Source: Erysipelotrichaceae bacterium (GTDB lineage Bacteria; Bacillota_I; Bacilli_A; Erysipelotrichales; Coprobacillaceae). From it: a DNA stretch of 35,198 bases. Of this stretch, positions 6,456-17,528 are shown in pieces. The translations under genes were made by a program, and so were the position numbers. The DNA lies in NCBI GenBank assembly GCA_021201655.1, contig JAJQEL010000022.1, forward strand, positions 1 through 35,198. Reading direction: 5' to 3'. The notes under the pieces are model-generated. The model was not told the DNA's origin and did no database searches. It was given only the letters and a program-made list of their open reading frames with translations. Positions within the stretch are counted from its first letter, which is position 1. Each line of letters begins with the position of its first letter.

Positions 6456-8133
6456 AATCTTCTTGAATATCGTTTTGATCAAATACTGATTCGTTTGAAG
6501 CTCCTGGAGCAATCATTGGGAAGACTTTATCATCTTTACCAATGATACAATCTAATACAACTGGTCCATCATAGTCTAAAGCTTCTTGAATAGCTGGAAT
6601 AACTTGTTCTTTTGTAGTAACTTTAATAGCTTTGCATCCTAAACCTTCAGCGACTTTACAGAAATCAACTTTATCTTCTAATACTGTAGCTGAATAACGT
6701 TTATCATAGAATAATGTTTGCCATTGTCTTACCATACCTAATACATGGTTATTGAAGATAACTTCAATGATTGGAACATTATAACGAGATGCAGTTGCTA
6801 ATTCCTGCATATTCATTCTAAAGCATCCATCACCAGCAATATTGAAGACATCCTGATCTGGTTTGGCATATTTCGCACCAATGGCTGCTCCTAAACCATA
6901 ACCCATTGTACCTAAGCCACCACTTGAAAGTAATTGTCTAGGACGTCTAAAGTGATAGTATTGAGCTGTCCACATTTGATGTTGTCCAACATCGGTACAG
7001 ATAATGGCATTATTATCTGTTAAGGCTTCAATTTGTTCAATGATATAAGGACCTGTTAAAATATCAGTATCATATGATAATGGATATTGATCTTTTAAAG
7101 ATCTTACTTCTTTTAACCATTGTGGATGGTTTTGTTGTTTTAAAAGTAAGTTTAAGGCACTTAAGACACTCTTACAATCACCAACAATACCTAAATCAAC
7201 TTTAACATTCTTATTGATTTCAGCTTCATCAATATCAATATGAATGATTTTTGCATTTGGCGCAAATTTACTAGGATTACCAGCAACACGATCAGAGAAA
7301 CGGGCCCCAACAGCAATTAATAAATCACATGCTGTAACTCCTAAGTTACTAGCTTTTGTTCCATGCATACCTAGCATACCACTGTATCTAGGATTTGTTC
7401 CATCATATGCACCCTTACCCATTAAGGTATCACATACTGGTGCATCAATTTTTTCAGCAAATTCACTTAATTCGACGTAAGCTTCACTTGCTACAGCTCC
7501 ACCACCTACAAAAATAAATGGTTTTTCACTTGCTTCAATCATTTGAATAGCCTTTTTAATATCAGCTGTTTTATATGTATAATTGTTTGTTTTAATTGGT
7601 TCTGGTTTAACTCTTGTATATTCACACTTATTAGCTGTTACGTCTTTTGTGATATCAATTAATACTGGTCCTTTTCTACCTTCTTGAGCAATTTTGAATG
7701 CTTTACGAATAGTAGGTGCCAAGTCATTAACATCTTTTACAATAAAGTTATGTTTTGTAATTGGCATTGTAATACCAGTAATATCAACTTCCTGAAAACT
7801 ATCTTTACCTAGTAAGCTTACACCAACGTTGGCACAAATAGCCACTACAGGAATAGAATCCATATGCGCTGTCGCAATTCCTGTCACAAGGTTAGTTGCC
7901 CCTGGCCCTGATGTCGCCATACATACCCCAACTTTACCAGTAGCTCTAGCATAGCCATCGGCTGCATGAGCAGCACCTTGTTCATGAGAAGTTAGGACGT
8001 GATTAATTTTATCGCTATAGTTATATAAGCTATCGTAGACGTTTAATATTGTTCCTCCTGGATATCCAAAAACAGTGGTAACACCTTGTTCAAGTAAACA
8101 TTCAACAACAATATCTGCACCTGTCAATAACAT
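6454..8133 (-). CDS. ilvB: Acetolactate synthase large (catalytic) subunit
   Basis: Condenses two pyruvates to 2-acetolactate, or pyruvate with 2-ketobutyrate to 2-aceto-2-hydroxybutyrate, the first common step of valine/leucine and isoleucine synthesis. 559 residues, the usual length. The thiamine-diphosphate enzyme features are all present: TSHEQGAAHAADGYAR with the catalytic glutamate near residue 50, a central FAD-binding region (FVGGGAVASEAYVEL, GMLGMHGT), and GDGCFRMNMQELATASRYNV for the diphosphate site. It is the last gene of the operon, 15 bases after ilvD, while its regulatory subunit ilvN is near the front of the operon. AGGAGG precedes the start. Confidence 0.96.
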   Translation of the reverse strand: MLLTGADIVVECLLEQGVTTVFGYPGGTILNVYDSLYNYSDKINHVLTSHEQGAAHAADGYARATGKVGVCMATSGPGATNLVTGIATAHMDSIPVVAICANVGVSLLGKDSFQEVDITGITMPITKHNFIVKDVNDLAPTIRKAFKIAQEGRKGPVLIDITKDVTANKCEYTRVKPEPIKTNNYTYKTADIKKAIQMIEASEKPFIFVGGGAVASEAYVELSEFAEKIDAPVCDTLMGKGAYDGTNPRYSGMLGMHGTKASNLGVTACDLLIAVGARFSDRVAGNPSKFAPNAKIIHIDIDEAEINKNVKVDLGIVGDCKSVLSALNLLLKQQNHPQWLKEVRSLKDQYPLSYDTDILTGPYIIEQIEALTDNNAIICTDVGQHQMWTAQYYHFRRPRQLLSSGGLGTMGYGLGAAIGAKYAKPDQDVFNIAGDGCFRMNMQELATASRYNVPIIEVIFNNHVLGMVRQWQTLFYDKRYSATVLEDKVDFCKVAEGLGCKAIKVTTKEQVIPAIQEALDYDGPVVLDCIIGKDDKVFPMIAPGASNESVFDQNDIQED

Positions 8134-8148
8134 TTCTTCTCCTCCTTT

Positions 8149-9816
8149 TTAATCTTCAACTTTTAGTACTGCTCCTGTATTAGCAGAAGTTACCATAGCT
8201 TGATACTTCTTTAAGTATCCAGTAGCTTCTGTCTTCTTTGGAGTAAAGTTCTTCTTTCTTTCTGCTAATTCTTCATCACTAACACATAATTGAATACTAT
8301 GATTAATAATATCAATATCAATCATATCACCTTCATGCACTAAACCAATAGGTCCACCAACAGCTGCTTCAGGAGAAACATGTCCAATAGATGCACCACG
8401 TGTTGCGCCAGAGAAACGACCATCAGTAATCAATGCAACATCTTTATCTAAGCCCATACCAGCAATTTCTGAAGTAGGTGATAACATTTCACGCATACCA
8501 GGTCCACCCTTAGGTCCTTCATATCGAATAACAACAACATCACCAGCCACAATCTTACCAGCACGAATTGCTGTAATAGCTTCTTCTTCACTATCAAAGA
8601 CTCTTGCAGGTCCTTTGTGTTGCAACATTTCAGGTGCCACAGCACTTTGTTTAACAACACAACTATCAGGTGCTAAATTACCTCTTAATACAGCAATACC
8701 ACCTGTTTTCATATATGGATTTTCAACTGGATGAATGATATTTGGATCCAAGTTAATACAACCATCAATATTTTCTTTGACTGTTTTTGTTGTACAAGTC
8801 AAACAATCAGTATGTAATACGCCTAATTTATCCAATTCATTCATAACAGCATAAACTCCACCAGCTTCATTCAAGTCTTCCATGAATGTATCACCAGCAG
8901 GAGCTAAGTGACATAAGTTAGGTGTGACTTTAGAAATTTCATTCGCAATATCTAAATTGATTTCAATACCAGCTTCATAGGCAATAGCAGGTAAATGTAA
9001 CATAGAGTTTGTAGAGCATCCTAACGCCATATCAACAGTTAAAGCATTAAGGAAAGCATCCTTAGTCATAATATCTCTTGGTTTGATATCTTGTTCTACT
9101 AATTTCATAATTTGCATACCGGCATGTTTTGCTAAACGAATTCTTTCACTATAAACAGCAGGAATCGTACCATTACCTTTTAAGCCCATACCTAATACTT
9201 CAGTTAAACAGTTCATTGAGTTAGCTGTATACATTCCTGAGCAAGATCCACATGTAGGACATGCTTTTTCTTCAAATTCTGTTAATTTTTCTAATGACAT
9301 TTTACCAGCATTATATTGACCAACAGCTTCAAATAAAGTTGATAAACAAGTTTGTTTACCATCTAATCTTCTACCTGCTAACATAGGTCCACCACTTACA
9401 AAGATAGTAGGAATATTAATTCTAGCAGCTGCCATTAATAAACCAGGAACATTCTTATCACAGTTAGGAATCATAACCAAGCCATCAAATTGATGTGCTT
9501 GCGCTAAACATTCTGTACTATCACAAATTAATTCTCTTGTTACTAATGAATATTTCATACCAGTATGATTCATCGCAATACCATCACATACTGCAATAGC
9601 TGGTACTTCAATAGGTGTACCACCTGCTAAATAAACACCTTTTTTAACAGCTTCAGTTATTTTATCCAAATTCATATGTCCAGGAACAATTTCATTATAA
9701 GAATTCACAACACCAATCAATGGTCTACTTAATTCTTCTTCTGTCATTCCTAAGGCATTAAACAATGATCTATGAGGTGCTCTTTCAACACCAGTCTTTA
9801 CATTATCACTTTTCAT
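8149..9816 (-). CDS. ilvD: Dihydroxy-acid dehydratase
   Basis: Dehydrates 2,3-dihydroxy-isovalerate and 2,3-dihydroxy-3-methylvalerate to the 2-keto acids in valine and isoleucine synthesis. 555 residues, full length. Visible Fe-S and active-site motifs are CDKNVPG (near 120), [21 protein letters not shown] (near 190) and the C-terminal [20 protein letters not shown]. Cytosolic iron-sulfur enzyme. It lies 10 bases after leuB with AGGAGGG before the ATG, and precedes ilvB. Confidence 0.97.
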   Translation of the reverse strand: MKSDNVKTGVERAPHRSLFNALGMTEEELSRPLIGVVNSYNEIVPGHMNLDKITEAVKKGVYLAGGTPIEVPAIAVCDGIAMNHTGMKYSLVTRELICDSTECLAQAHQFDGLVMIPNCDKNVPGLLMAAARINIPTIFVSGGPMLAGRRLDGKQTCLSTLFEAVGQYNAGKMSLEKLTEFEEKACPTCGSCSGMYTANSMNCLTEVLGMGLKGNGTIPAVYSERIRLAKHAGMQIMKLVEQDIKPRDIMTKDAFLNALTVDMALGCSTNSMLHLPAIAYEAGIEINLDIANEISKVTPNLCHLAPAGDTFMEDLNEAGGVYAVMNELDKLGVLHTDCLTCTTKTVKENIDGCINLDPNIIHPVENPYMKTGGIAVLRGNLAPDSCVVKQSAVAPEMLQHKGPARVFDSEEEAITAIRAGKIVAGDVVVIRYEGPKGGPGMREMLSPTSEIAGMGLDKDVALITDGRFSGATRGASIGHVSPEAAVGGPIGLVHEGDMIDIDIINHSIQLCVSDEELAERKKNFTPKKTEATGYLKKYQAMVTSANTGAVLKVED

Positions 9817-9826
9817 AGTCGCCCTC

Positions 9827-10909
9827 CTATAAATTTTCTACAATAAGTTCACTCATCTTTGAGCAGCTTACTTCTTCTTTACCTTCACTCATAATATCTA
9901 CAGTACGATAACCTTGTTTCAATACTTTTTCTACCGCATCTTCAATTGCTTTAGCTTCTTCATCTAAATCAAATGAATATCTAAGCATCATAGCACCTGA
10001 TAAAATCGTTGCGAGCGGATTAGCTATATTCTTACCAGCAATATCAGGAGCACTACCATGACTTGGTTCATACATACCAAGCTTATCTTCTCTTAAAGAT
10101 GCACTTGATAACATTCCTATAGAACCAGTTACCATACTTGCTTCATCACTTAATATATCTCCAAACATATTTTCTGTTAAAATAACATCAAATTGTCTAG
10201 GATTCTTCACTAATTGCATAGCACAATTATCCACTAACATATGTTCTAATTCCACTTCAGGATAATCTTGAGCCACTTCATTAACAACTTTACGCCACAA
10301 GCGTGATGTATCTAAGACATTAGCTTTGTCTACTGAAGTTACTTTCTTACGACGTTTCATCGCAATATCAAAACCACGTTTGGCGATTCTTCTAATTTCT
10401 GCTTCGCTATAAATCAAATTATCATGAGCCACTAATTGACCATCAATTTCAGTGGTATTTCTTTCACCAAAATATAAACCACCAGTTAACTCACGCATAA
10501 TCATCATATCGAAACCACCTTCGGTGATTTCTTCTTTTAAAGGACATGCTCCTTTTAATTCATCATATAAATAAGCTGGTCTAAGATTTGCAAATAAACC
10601 TAAAGATTTTCTCATTTTGAGTAATCCTGCTTCAGGACGAAGCGTAGGATCTAATTTGTACCAAGGTGAAGTTGTTGTATCGCCACCAATAGAACCAAGT
10701 AATACCGCATCACTATTTTGTGCAATTTCAATAGCCTCATCCGTTAAAGGAACGCCATATGTATCAATAGAGCATCCACCCATGAGAATATAATTATAAT
10801 TAAAAGTATGATTATATTTTTCAGCAATGGCATTTAAAACATTGATTGTTGCATCAACAATTTCAGGACCAATCCCGTCACCACGAATAACTGCAATATT
10901 CTTTTCCAT
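9827..10909 (-). CDS. leuB: 3-isopropylmalate dehydrogenase
   Basis: NAD+-dependent oxidation and decarboxylation of 3-isopropylmalate to 2-ketoisocaproate, the third leucine-specific step. 360 residues. The family signature is complete: GDGIGPEIV at the N-terminus, [28 protein letters not shown] with the substrate-contacting arginines, [12 protein letters not shown], and the NAD-binding [19 protein letters not shown]. Its ATG overlaps the leuD stop by one base, so translation is coupled. Confidence 0.97.
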   Translation of the reverse strand: MEKNIAVIRGDGIGPEIVDATINVLNAIAEKYNHTFNYNYILMGGCSIDTYGVPLTDEAIEIAQNSDAVLLGSIGGDTTTSPWYKLDPTLRPEAGLLKMRKSLGLFANLRPAYLYDELKGACPLKEEITEGGFDMMIMRELTGGLYFGERNTTEIDGQLVAHDNLIYSEAEIRRIAKRGFDIAMKRRKKVTSVDKANVLDTSRLWRKVVNEVAQDYPEVELEHMLVDNCAMQLVKNPRQFDVILTENMFGDILSDEASMVTGSIGMLSSASLREDKLGMYEPSHGSAPDIAGKNIANPLATILSGAMMLRYSFDLDEEAKAIEDAVEKVLKQGYRTVDIMSEGKEEVSCSKMSELIVENL

Positions 10910-11406
10910 TATTTTCCCTCTTTCTTGGCATTAACATAATTGACTAAGCCATTTACTTCAATCATTTTTTGTAAGAATTCTGGGAAAGGTTGAGCTGTAT
11001 AAGTTTTATTTTTTGTTACATTTGTAATAACACCTGTGTCAAAATCAATAGATACTTCATTACCTTCATCAATATCATTAGCAGCTTCTTCACATTCTAA
11101 GATAGCAAAACCAATATTAATTGAATTACGATAAAAGATTCTAGCAAATGATTTTGCAATGACACAGCTTACACCAGCAGTTTTTAAAGCTAATGGAGCA
11201 TGTTCTCTAGAAGATCCACAACCAAAGTTCTTACCTGCTACCATAATATCACCAGGATTAAGTCTTTCTACAAATGTAGGATCCAAATCAACCATCGCAT
11301 GAGTCGCTAATTCTTTAGCATCAAATGAATTTAAATAACGAGCAGGAATAATAACATCAGTATCAACGTTATCTCCATATTTTAATACTTTACCGTTGGC
11401 TTTCAT
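10909..11406 (-). CDS. leuD: 3-isopropylmalate dehydratase small subunit
   Basis: Swivelling domain of isopropylmalate isomerase, which works with LeuC. 165 residues, the short (archaeal/HACN-like) form rather than the roughly 200-residue enterobacterial form. Visible motifs are [15 protein letters not shown] and [15 protein letters not shown], the latter binding the substrate carboxylate. One-base overlaps join it to leuC upstream and leuB downstream. Confidence 0.96.
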   Translation of the reverse strand: MKANGKVLKYGDNVDTDVIIPARYLNSFDAKELATHAMVDLDPTFVERLNPGDIMVAGKNFGCGSSREHAPLALKTAGVSCVIAKSFARIFYRNSINIGFAILECEEAANDIDEGNEVSIDFDTGVITNVTKNKTYTAQPFPEFLQKMIEVNGLVNYVNAKKEGK

Positions 11407-12677
11407 TATTCTCCCACCTTTCTTGGATCAGCAATATATCCAGCAATTGCACTAGCTGCAGCTGTTTCAGGAGAAGCTAAGTAAATCAAGGATTCAACAT
11501 CTCCCATACGACCTATAAAGTTACGATTTGTTGTAGAAACACATTTTTCTCCATTTGCAAGTACACCCATATGGCCACCCATACAAGGACCACAGCTAGG
11601 TGTATTAAAAGCACAACCTGCTTCTACAAAAATATCAACCAAACCTTCATGAACACATTGCATAAATATTTTTTGAGTAGCTGGTAAAACCATCACTCTT
11701 ACATGATCATTAACTTTATGTCCTTTTAAGATAGCAGCAGCTTTTCTTAAGTCACTAATACGTCCATTTGTACATGAACCAATAACGACTTGATCAATAT
11801 ATATCTTTTCTGATTCATTAATTTCATCAATCGTATGGGCATTACCTGGTAAATGAGGGAAGGCAACGGTAGGAACGATATCTGATAAATTGATTTCTAC
11901 CACTTCATCATAATCAGCATCTTCGTCTGCTTCATAAATCTTATATGCTTTTGTAGAATGTTCTTCCATATAAGCAATCGCTTGATCATCAACAGGGAAT
12001 ATACCATTCTTTCCACCTGCTTCTATTGCCATATTACAAATGGTAAAACGATCATCCATACTTAATTCACTGACACCAGGACCAGTAAATTCCATAGATT
12101 TATATAAAGCACCATCAACACCAATCTTCCCAATAATATGTAAAATAACATCTTTACCACTCACATGTGGATTTAATTTACCAGTTAACACAATCTTAAT
12201 GGCGGAAGGAACTTTAAACCATAATTCACCAGTTGCCATACCAGTAGCAATATCAGTTGTTCCTACACCTGTAGAAAAAGCCCCTAAAGCTCCATAAGTA
12301 CACGTATGTGAATCAGCACCAATAATACATTCACCAGCTACTGTTAAACCAGATTCTGGTAAAATCGCATGTTCCACACCACATTTACCTTGTTCCATAT
12401 GATGCGTTAATTCTTGAGCAAATGAGAATTCACGCATTGCTTTACAGTTTTGGGCAGATTTAATATCTTTATTTGGTGTAAAATGATCAGGTACTAAAAC
12501 AACCTTATCTTTATCAAAGACTTCTTCTGCCATTTGTTTAAAAATTGGAATAGCCATTGGACCAGTAACATCATTGGCCATAACCAAATCTAATTTTGCT
12601 TCGATAAGCTGTCCTGCAGTGACTTCTTTTAAACCAGCATGATCAGCCAATATTTTTTGTGTCATCGTCATTGACAT
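11406..12677 (-). CDS. leuC: 3-isopropylmalate dehydratase large subunit
   Basis: Aconitase-type 4Fe-4S enzyme that isomerises 2- to 3-isopropylmalate together with LeuD. 423 residues, the shorter HACN-like form that matches the short LeuD. Cluster cysteines lie in IGSCTNGR and [14 protein letters not shown]; the [18 protein letters not shown] segment is also conserved. The first of three nearby in-frame ATG codons is preferred because AAAGGGGG lies at the right distance. It follows ilvC after an 86-base spacer with two hairpins, the longest gap inside the operon. Confidence 0.95.
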   Translation of the reverse strand: MSMTMTQKILADHAGLKEVTAGQLIEAKLDLVMANDVTGPMAIPIFKQMAEEVFDKDKVVLVPDHFTPNKDIKSAQNCKAMREFSFAQELTHHMEQGKCGVEHAILPESGLTVAGECIIGADSHTCTYGALGAFSTGVGTTDIATGMATGELWFKVPSAIKIVLTGKLNPHVSGKDVILHIIGKIGVDGALYKSMEFTGPGVSELSMDDRFTICNMAIEAGGKNGIFPVDDQAIAYMEEHSTKAYKIYEADEDADYDEVVEINLSDIVPTVAFPHLPGNAHTIDEINESEKIYIDQVVIGSCTNGRISDLRKAAAILKGHKVNDHVRVMVLPATQKIFMQCVHEGLVDIFVEAGCAFNTPSCGPCMGGHMGVLANGEKCVSTTNRNFIGRMGDVESLIYLASPETAAASAIAGYIADPRKVGE

Positions 12678-12707
12678 TTTTAATTTCCCCCTTTATTTTT
12701 GTATGTC

Positions 12708-12757
12708 CTCAAAGGATTACTTGACAGCAATCCATTGAGCACACACAAATGTGTGTG
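12708..12757 (-). other. Two hairpins between ilvC and leuC
   Basis: Reading the minus strand, an alternating CACACACA/TGTGTGTG hairpin (12740-12757) is followed by a second stem in which CTCAA and GGATT pair with AATCC and TTGAG (12708-12739). Neither has a T tract, so a terminator is unlikely. They could be an RNA processing or stabilising site that sets different levels for the leuA-ilvN-ilvC and leuC-ilvB parts. Confidence 0.45.
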
Positions 12758-12763
12758 ACTTTA

Positions 12764-13804
<1,041 letters not shown>

Positions 13805-14305
13805 TTATTTATCTATTTCAAAATCGCTAAGACCTCTTTGAATACCAGCAACACCAGTACGCACAATCTCTACGACATTGAAACCATCTAACATGGCCAA
13901 TAAGCCATTAATCTTGCCATGATCACCAGTCACTTCAATAATCAATGAATCTGGAGACACATCAACAATTCTTGCTCTAAAAATATCAACAATAGAAACA
14001 ATATCTGCTCTTTCATCTTTTCCTGCTTCTACTTTAATCATAACTAATTCACGATAAACAGATTGTCCTCTTTTTAAAGCAAATACTTCTAATACATCCT
14101 CTAATTTTTTTACTTGCTTTTCAATTTGTTCTAAAATCTGTGTATCACCTTTCGCTACCACTGTCATTCTAGAAATCGCAGGATTATTTGTAGGTCCAAC
14201 AGTCAAACTATCAATGTTATAACCTCTTCTAGAAAACAAGCTACTTACTCTTGTTAAAACACCAGCACTATTTCGAACTAATATTGATAAAATAAGTTCT
14301 TCCAT
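13805..14305 (-). CDS. ilvN: Acetolactate synthase regulatory (small) subunit
   Basis: 166 residues, the IlvH/IlvN size. An ACT domain opens the protein (ILSILVRNSAGVLTRVSSLF, then RRGYNIDSLTVGPT), which binds valine for feedback inhibition and activates the catalytic subunit; a second ACT-like half follows (residues 80-160). Only 2 bases separate it from the leuA stop, and its ribosome binding site lies in the leuA 3' end, so it is translated in coupling with leuA, far from ilvB, its partner at the operon end. Confidence 0.95.
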   Translation of the reverse strand: MEELILSILVRNSAGVLTRVSSLFSRRGYNIDSLTVGPTNNPAISRMTVVAKGDTQILEQIEKQVKKLEDVLEVFALKRGQSVYRELVMIKVEAGKDERADIVSIVDIFRARIVDVSPDSLIIEVTGDHGKINGLLAMLDGFNVVEIVRTGVAGIQRGLSDFEIDK

Positions 14306-14307
14306 GT

Positions 14308-15990
14308 TTATCCTTCCTTTTTAATATTTTTATGAATACGATTCATACCAGAAATAATGGCTTTAATCGTAGCAGTTGTAATATTGGCATGAACACCAAC
14401 ACCAAATTCACTTTGCGCATAACCTTTAGGTCTTAATTGAACATAAGCAGCTGCTTTAGCAGATGAACCTGATGTTAAAGCATGTTCACTATAATCTAAT
14501 AAATGTGTATATAAGAAGTTTTCATCAGAATTAAAGGCATTCTTAACTGCATCAATAGGTCCATTACCATATCCAACCAATGTTCTTACAACACCATGAT
14601 CCTCAATAGTGACTTCTGCTCTTCTTTCGTATTCACCTTCATCACTAATATCAATTAATCTTTGTCTAATAAATTTATAAGGTGTTTCAAGATCAATATA
14701 TTCTTTTCTAAATGTATCATAGATTCTTTCTGGTGATACTTCACCTTCAATTTCACTTATATTTTGAATAGCTTTAGAGAAATCAGCCTGCAATGCTTTT
14801 GGTAAACGATAACCAAAGACATTATCCATAACATAAGCTACGCCACCTTTACCAGATTGTGAATTAATACGAACGATTGGTTCATATTGTCTACCTAAAT
14901 CGGCAGGATCAATTGGTAAATATGGGACTTCCCAGATACCTGTATTTCTTTCATGATAAGCATTCATACCCTTATTAATAGCATCTTGATGAGAACCACT
15001 AAATGCTGTAAAGACTAAAGCACCACCATATGGATGTCTTGGAGGAACTTCCATCTTTGTACATTTTTCATAAACATGTTTAATATGATTCATATCACCT
15101 AACTCTAATTCAGGATCAACACCATGAGTATACATATTTAAACCTAATGTAATAATATCCACATTACCAGTTCTTTCACCATTACCAAATAAAGTTCCTT
15201 CAACTCTATCAGCACCAGCTAATAAACCAAGTTCAGTTGTAGCCACACCACAACCTCTATCATTATGAGGGTGCAAGCTGACAATAACACGTTCTCTGTC
15301 TGTGAAGTTTCTACACATCCATTCAATTTGATCAGCATAAACATTAGGAGAATCCATTTCGACTGTAGAAGGTAAATTGATAATCACTTTCTTATCTTTT
15401 GATGCACCCCAAGTATCTAATACAGCTTCACAAACTTCTAATGCATAATCCATTTCTGTACCAGTAAAGCTTTCAGGAGAATATTCCAAAATAACTTCAC
15501 CAGAGAATTCACTACATAAGTCTTTCACTAATTGAGTACCATCAATCGCAATTTGTTTAATTTCTTCTTTACTCTTATGAAAGACTACATCTCTTTGTAA
15601 GATAGAAGTAGAATTATAAATATGCACAATTGCTTTATCTAATCCTTCCAATGCTTCAAAAGTTCTTCTAATCAAATGTTCTCTCGCTTGAGTTAATACT
15701 TGAATAGTCACATCATCAGGAATTAAGTTTTCTCTAATCAATAATCTTAAGAAATCAAATTCAATTTGTGAAGCAGATGGAAAACCAACTTCTATTTCCT
15801 TAAATCCCAAATCTACTAATAATTGGAACATTTCCACCTTTTCTTCTACTTTCATTGGTGTAACCAATGCTTGATTTCCATCCCTTAAATCAACACTACA
15901 CCAGATCGGAGCCTTATCAATTTCATTATCAGGCCATGTACGATCTTTTAATTTAATTGTTTCAAATCTCTTATACTTCTTGTAATTCAT
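14308..15990 (-). CDS. leuA: 2-isopropylmalate synthase, long (type 2) form
   Basis: Condenses acetyl-CoA with 2-ketoisovalerate, the committed step to leucine. The start at 15990 (MNYKKYKRFETIKLKD) has GAGGAGGT in front; an upstream in-frame ATG lies in the leader terminator and is not credible. 560 residues. The TIM barrel carries VDLRDGNQALVTPM (metal-binding Asp) and the HPHNDRGCGVATTELG metal histidines; the C-terminal LeuA dimer domain (about 430-555) is the leucine-sensing regulatory part. The length and the start PDNEIDKAPIWCSVDLRDG fit the actinobacterial/yeast-like type 2 enzyme rather than the B. subtilis type. It is the first gene of the operon. Confidence 0.95.
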   Translation of the reverse strand: MNYKKYKRFETIKLKDRTWPDNEIDKAPIWCSVDLRDGNQALVTPMKVEEKVEMFQLLVDLGFKEIEVGFPSASQIEFDFLRLLIRENLIPDDVTIQVLTQAREHLIRRTFEALEGLDKAIVHIYNSTSILQRDVVFHKSKEEIKQIAIDGTQLVKDLCSEFSGEVILEYSPESFTGTEMDYALEVCEAVLDTWGASKDKKVIINLPSTVEMDSPNVYADQIEWMCRNFTDRERVIVSLHPHNDRGCGVATTELGLLAGADRVEGTLFGNGERTGNVDIITLGLNMYTHGVDPELELGDMNHIKHVYEKCTKMEVPPRHPYGGALVFTAFSGSHQDAINKGMNAYHERNTGIWEVPYLPIDPADLGRQYEPIVRINSQSGKGGVAYVMDNVFGYRLPKALQADFSKAIQNISEIEGEVSPERIYDTFRKEYIDLETPYKFIRQRLIDISDEGEYERRAEVTIEDHGVVRTLVGYGNGPIDAVKNAFNSDENFLYTHLLDYSEHALTSGSSAKAAAYVQLRPKGYAQSEFGVGVHANITTATIKAIISGMNRIHKNIKKEG

Positions 15991-16017
15991 CTTTGTACCT
16001 CCTCTTTCCCATATAAT

Positions 16018-16064
16018 AAAAAATCTCGTCTCGATTATGAAAATCTTCATAATAGAGGACGAGA
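16018..16064 (-). terminator. T-box leader terminator upstream of leuA
   Basis: TCTCGTC (16058-16064 on the minus strand) pairs with GACGAGA (16024-16030), extended inside by ATTATGA/TCATAAT, and is followed by a T6 run. Its 5' side follows the T-box sequence at 16076-16088, as expected for tRNA-controlled antitermination. Confidence 0.85.
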
Positions 16065-16323
16065 GTAATTAACTTCGTGGTTCCACCTCATGTTCATTAT
16101 TATCTCACGATAATAACCTTATCAAGTACGCTTAATTCAATAAGTTCATACTCTAGCGTGATAACGGTCGCAAGTTCCGTAGCAGCTTACTCCTAATGTT
16201 TCAGTGCTCCACTCAAGGACGAGTTCAATAATGCTTTCACGATTCTTTACACCAGCCAGAACCTCTCTATGCATCTTTCATTACCTACTATTTCCTATCT
16301 TTGTATTTACTATAGGGGTTGTT
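16018..16323 (-). promoter_or_regulatory. T-box riboswitch (probably tRNA-Leu) controlling the leu-ilv operon
   Basis: The leader between the promoter and leuA holds the conserved T-box core AGGTGGAACCACG (minus strand, 16088 to 16076), which pairs with the acceptor end of uncharged tRNA. The terminator follows directly. Upstream are Stem I features: AGTA and GATG/AGAGAG-type elements around 16260-16290 and a specifier region reading TTGAACTCGTCC. CTC at 16221-16223 is the likely codon, which would respond to leucine tRNA, consistent with leuA as the first gene. The T-box identity is secure; the specifier is assigned by eye. Confidence 0.88.
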
Positions 16324-16329
16324 AGGATT

Positions 16330-16358
16330 ATCTTATACCTTTTTATTTTTTTAGTCAA
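16330..16358 (-). promoter_or_regulatory. Promoter of the leu-ilv operon
   Basis: Minus strand TTGACT (16353-16358), 17-base A-rich spacer, TAAGAT (16330-16335). Transcription would start near 16323, just ahead of the T-box leader. The 130 bases between it and ddl hold only loose inverted repeats and no gene. Confidence 0.7.
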
Positions 16359-16488
16359 CAGAAATGTTTCTTTTTCATTTGTGAAATTTGTAATTTGAGG
16401 TATTTTTAGATAATTCGTAAACTTTGGAAAGAATATTCCTCAATTATTTCGGATATTAATAAATTTTTATTAAAACGATAGATATTTA

Positions 16489-17526
16489 TTAACACACTTC
16501 TAATGCCAAATCAATAAGCTTATCTATCAAATCACTATAGCTAATACCAGAGTCAGCCATCAATTGAGGATACATTGATATTTTTGTAAAACCAGGCATC
16601 GTATTGATTTCGTTAAGATAGATTTTATTTGTTTTCTTATCCAAGAAGAAATCTACTCTTGAAAGTCCATGACCATCAATGGCTTTAAATACCTTAATTG
16701 CATATTGTCTTATTTGTTCTTGTATATCTTTATCAACTAATGCAGGAATACATGTCTTGCTTTCTTCATCTTCATACTTAGATTCAAATGTATAAAATTC
16801 TCCATGAGGCATAATTTGACCAGCACGAGAAACCATCACATCATCATTACCAAGCACCGCAGTTTCAAGTTCAATGCAATCAATACATTCCTCTATAACA
16901 ATCTTTCTATCATATTTTCCTGCGTCATTTAATTTATCATAAAAATCTTCTTCACTATCTACTCTATAGCATCCCACACTACTACCTGAACTACTTGCTT
17001 TCATAAAGATTGGGAATCCTATTTCTTCTTTAACAACTGCCAAAACATCTTTTCTTTCATTAAATTGATGATCAACTACTACAAAATCACCATCATATCT
17101 TTCTTTTACATATAATGATTTCACTTGTGGAATACCTGCAGTATCTAAGATCTTCTTTGTATATATCTTATCCATTGCCACTGCTGAACCCATCGTACGA
17201 CAACCAACATAAGGTGTTTTAGCCAATTCAAACAAACCTTGGATTGTTCCATCTTCACCATATTTACCATGAAGTATAGGAAATACTACATCCTGTGATT
17301 GAATAAGTCCATATACATCATCAACTTTTTTAGCATTATCTAACCAGGTATCTTTTGATAAATCAGCCTGATTTTGATCTAATAAATACCAATTACCTTC
17401 TAAATCAATCCCTACTAGAGTGATTTCATATTTTTCTTTATGAATATTGTTTAATACGGAAGTACATGACATACGTGAAACAGTATGTTCTGTTGATTGT
17501 CCACCACAAATAATTAATAGTTTCAT
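16489..17526 (-). CDS. ddl: D-alanine--D-alanine ligase
   Basis: ATP-grasp enzyme that joins two D-alanines for the peptidoglycan pentapeptide. About 345 residues. Visible features are the N-terminal GGQSTEHTVSR, HGKYGEDGTIQGLFELAKTPYVGC with the catalytic glutamate environment, MKASSSGSSVG in the ATP-grasp lid, and the metal-binding LNEINTMPGFTKISMYP at the C-terminus. Tyrosine or phenylalanine choice at the omega loop (FYTFESKYED) suggests a D-Ala, not D-Lac, enzyme, with moderate certainty. The second ATG (17526) is preferred for ribosome-site spacing; the first, at 17532, overlaps the murF stop. It lies downstream of murF, the reverse of the common ddl-murF order. Confidence 0.93.
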   Translation of the reverse strand: MKLLIICGGQSTEHTVSRMSCTSVLNNIHKEKYEITLVGIDLEGNWYLLDQNQADLSKDTWLDNAKKVDDVYGLIQSQDVVFPILHGKYGEDGTIQGLFELAKTPYVGCRTMGSAVAMDKIYTKKILDTAGIPQVKSLYVKERYDGDFVVVDHQFNERKDVLAVVKEEIGFPIFMKASSSGSSVGCYRVDSEEDFYDKLNDAGKYDRKIVIEECIDCIELETAVLGNDDVMVSRAGQIMPHGEFYTFESKYEDEESKTCIPALVDKDIQEQIRQYAIKVFKAIDGHGLSRVDFFLDKKTNKIYLNEINTMPGFTKISMYPQLMADSGISYSDLIDKLIDLALEVC

Positions 17527-17528
17527 GT

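Noticed and set aside
16360-16488. Possible CodY or other operator upstream of the leu-ilv promoter
   Set aside because: Inverted repeats such as TTGAGG/CCTCAA are loose and far apart, and I found no good match to a CodY-type box.
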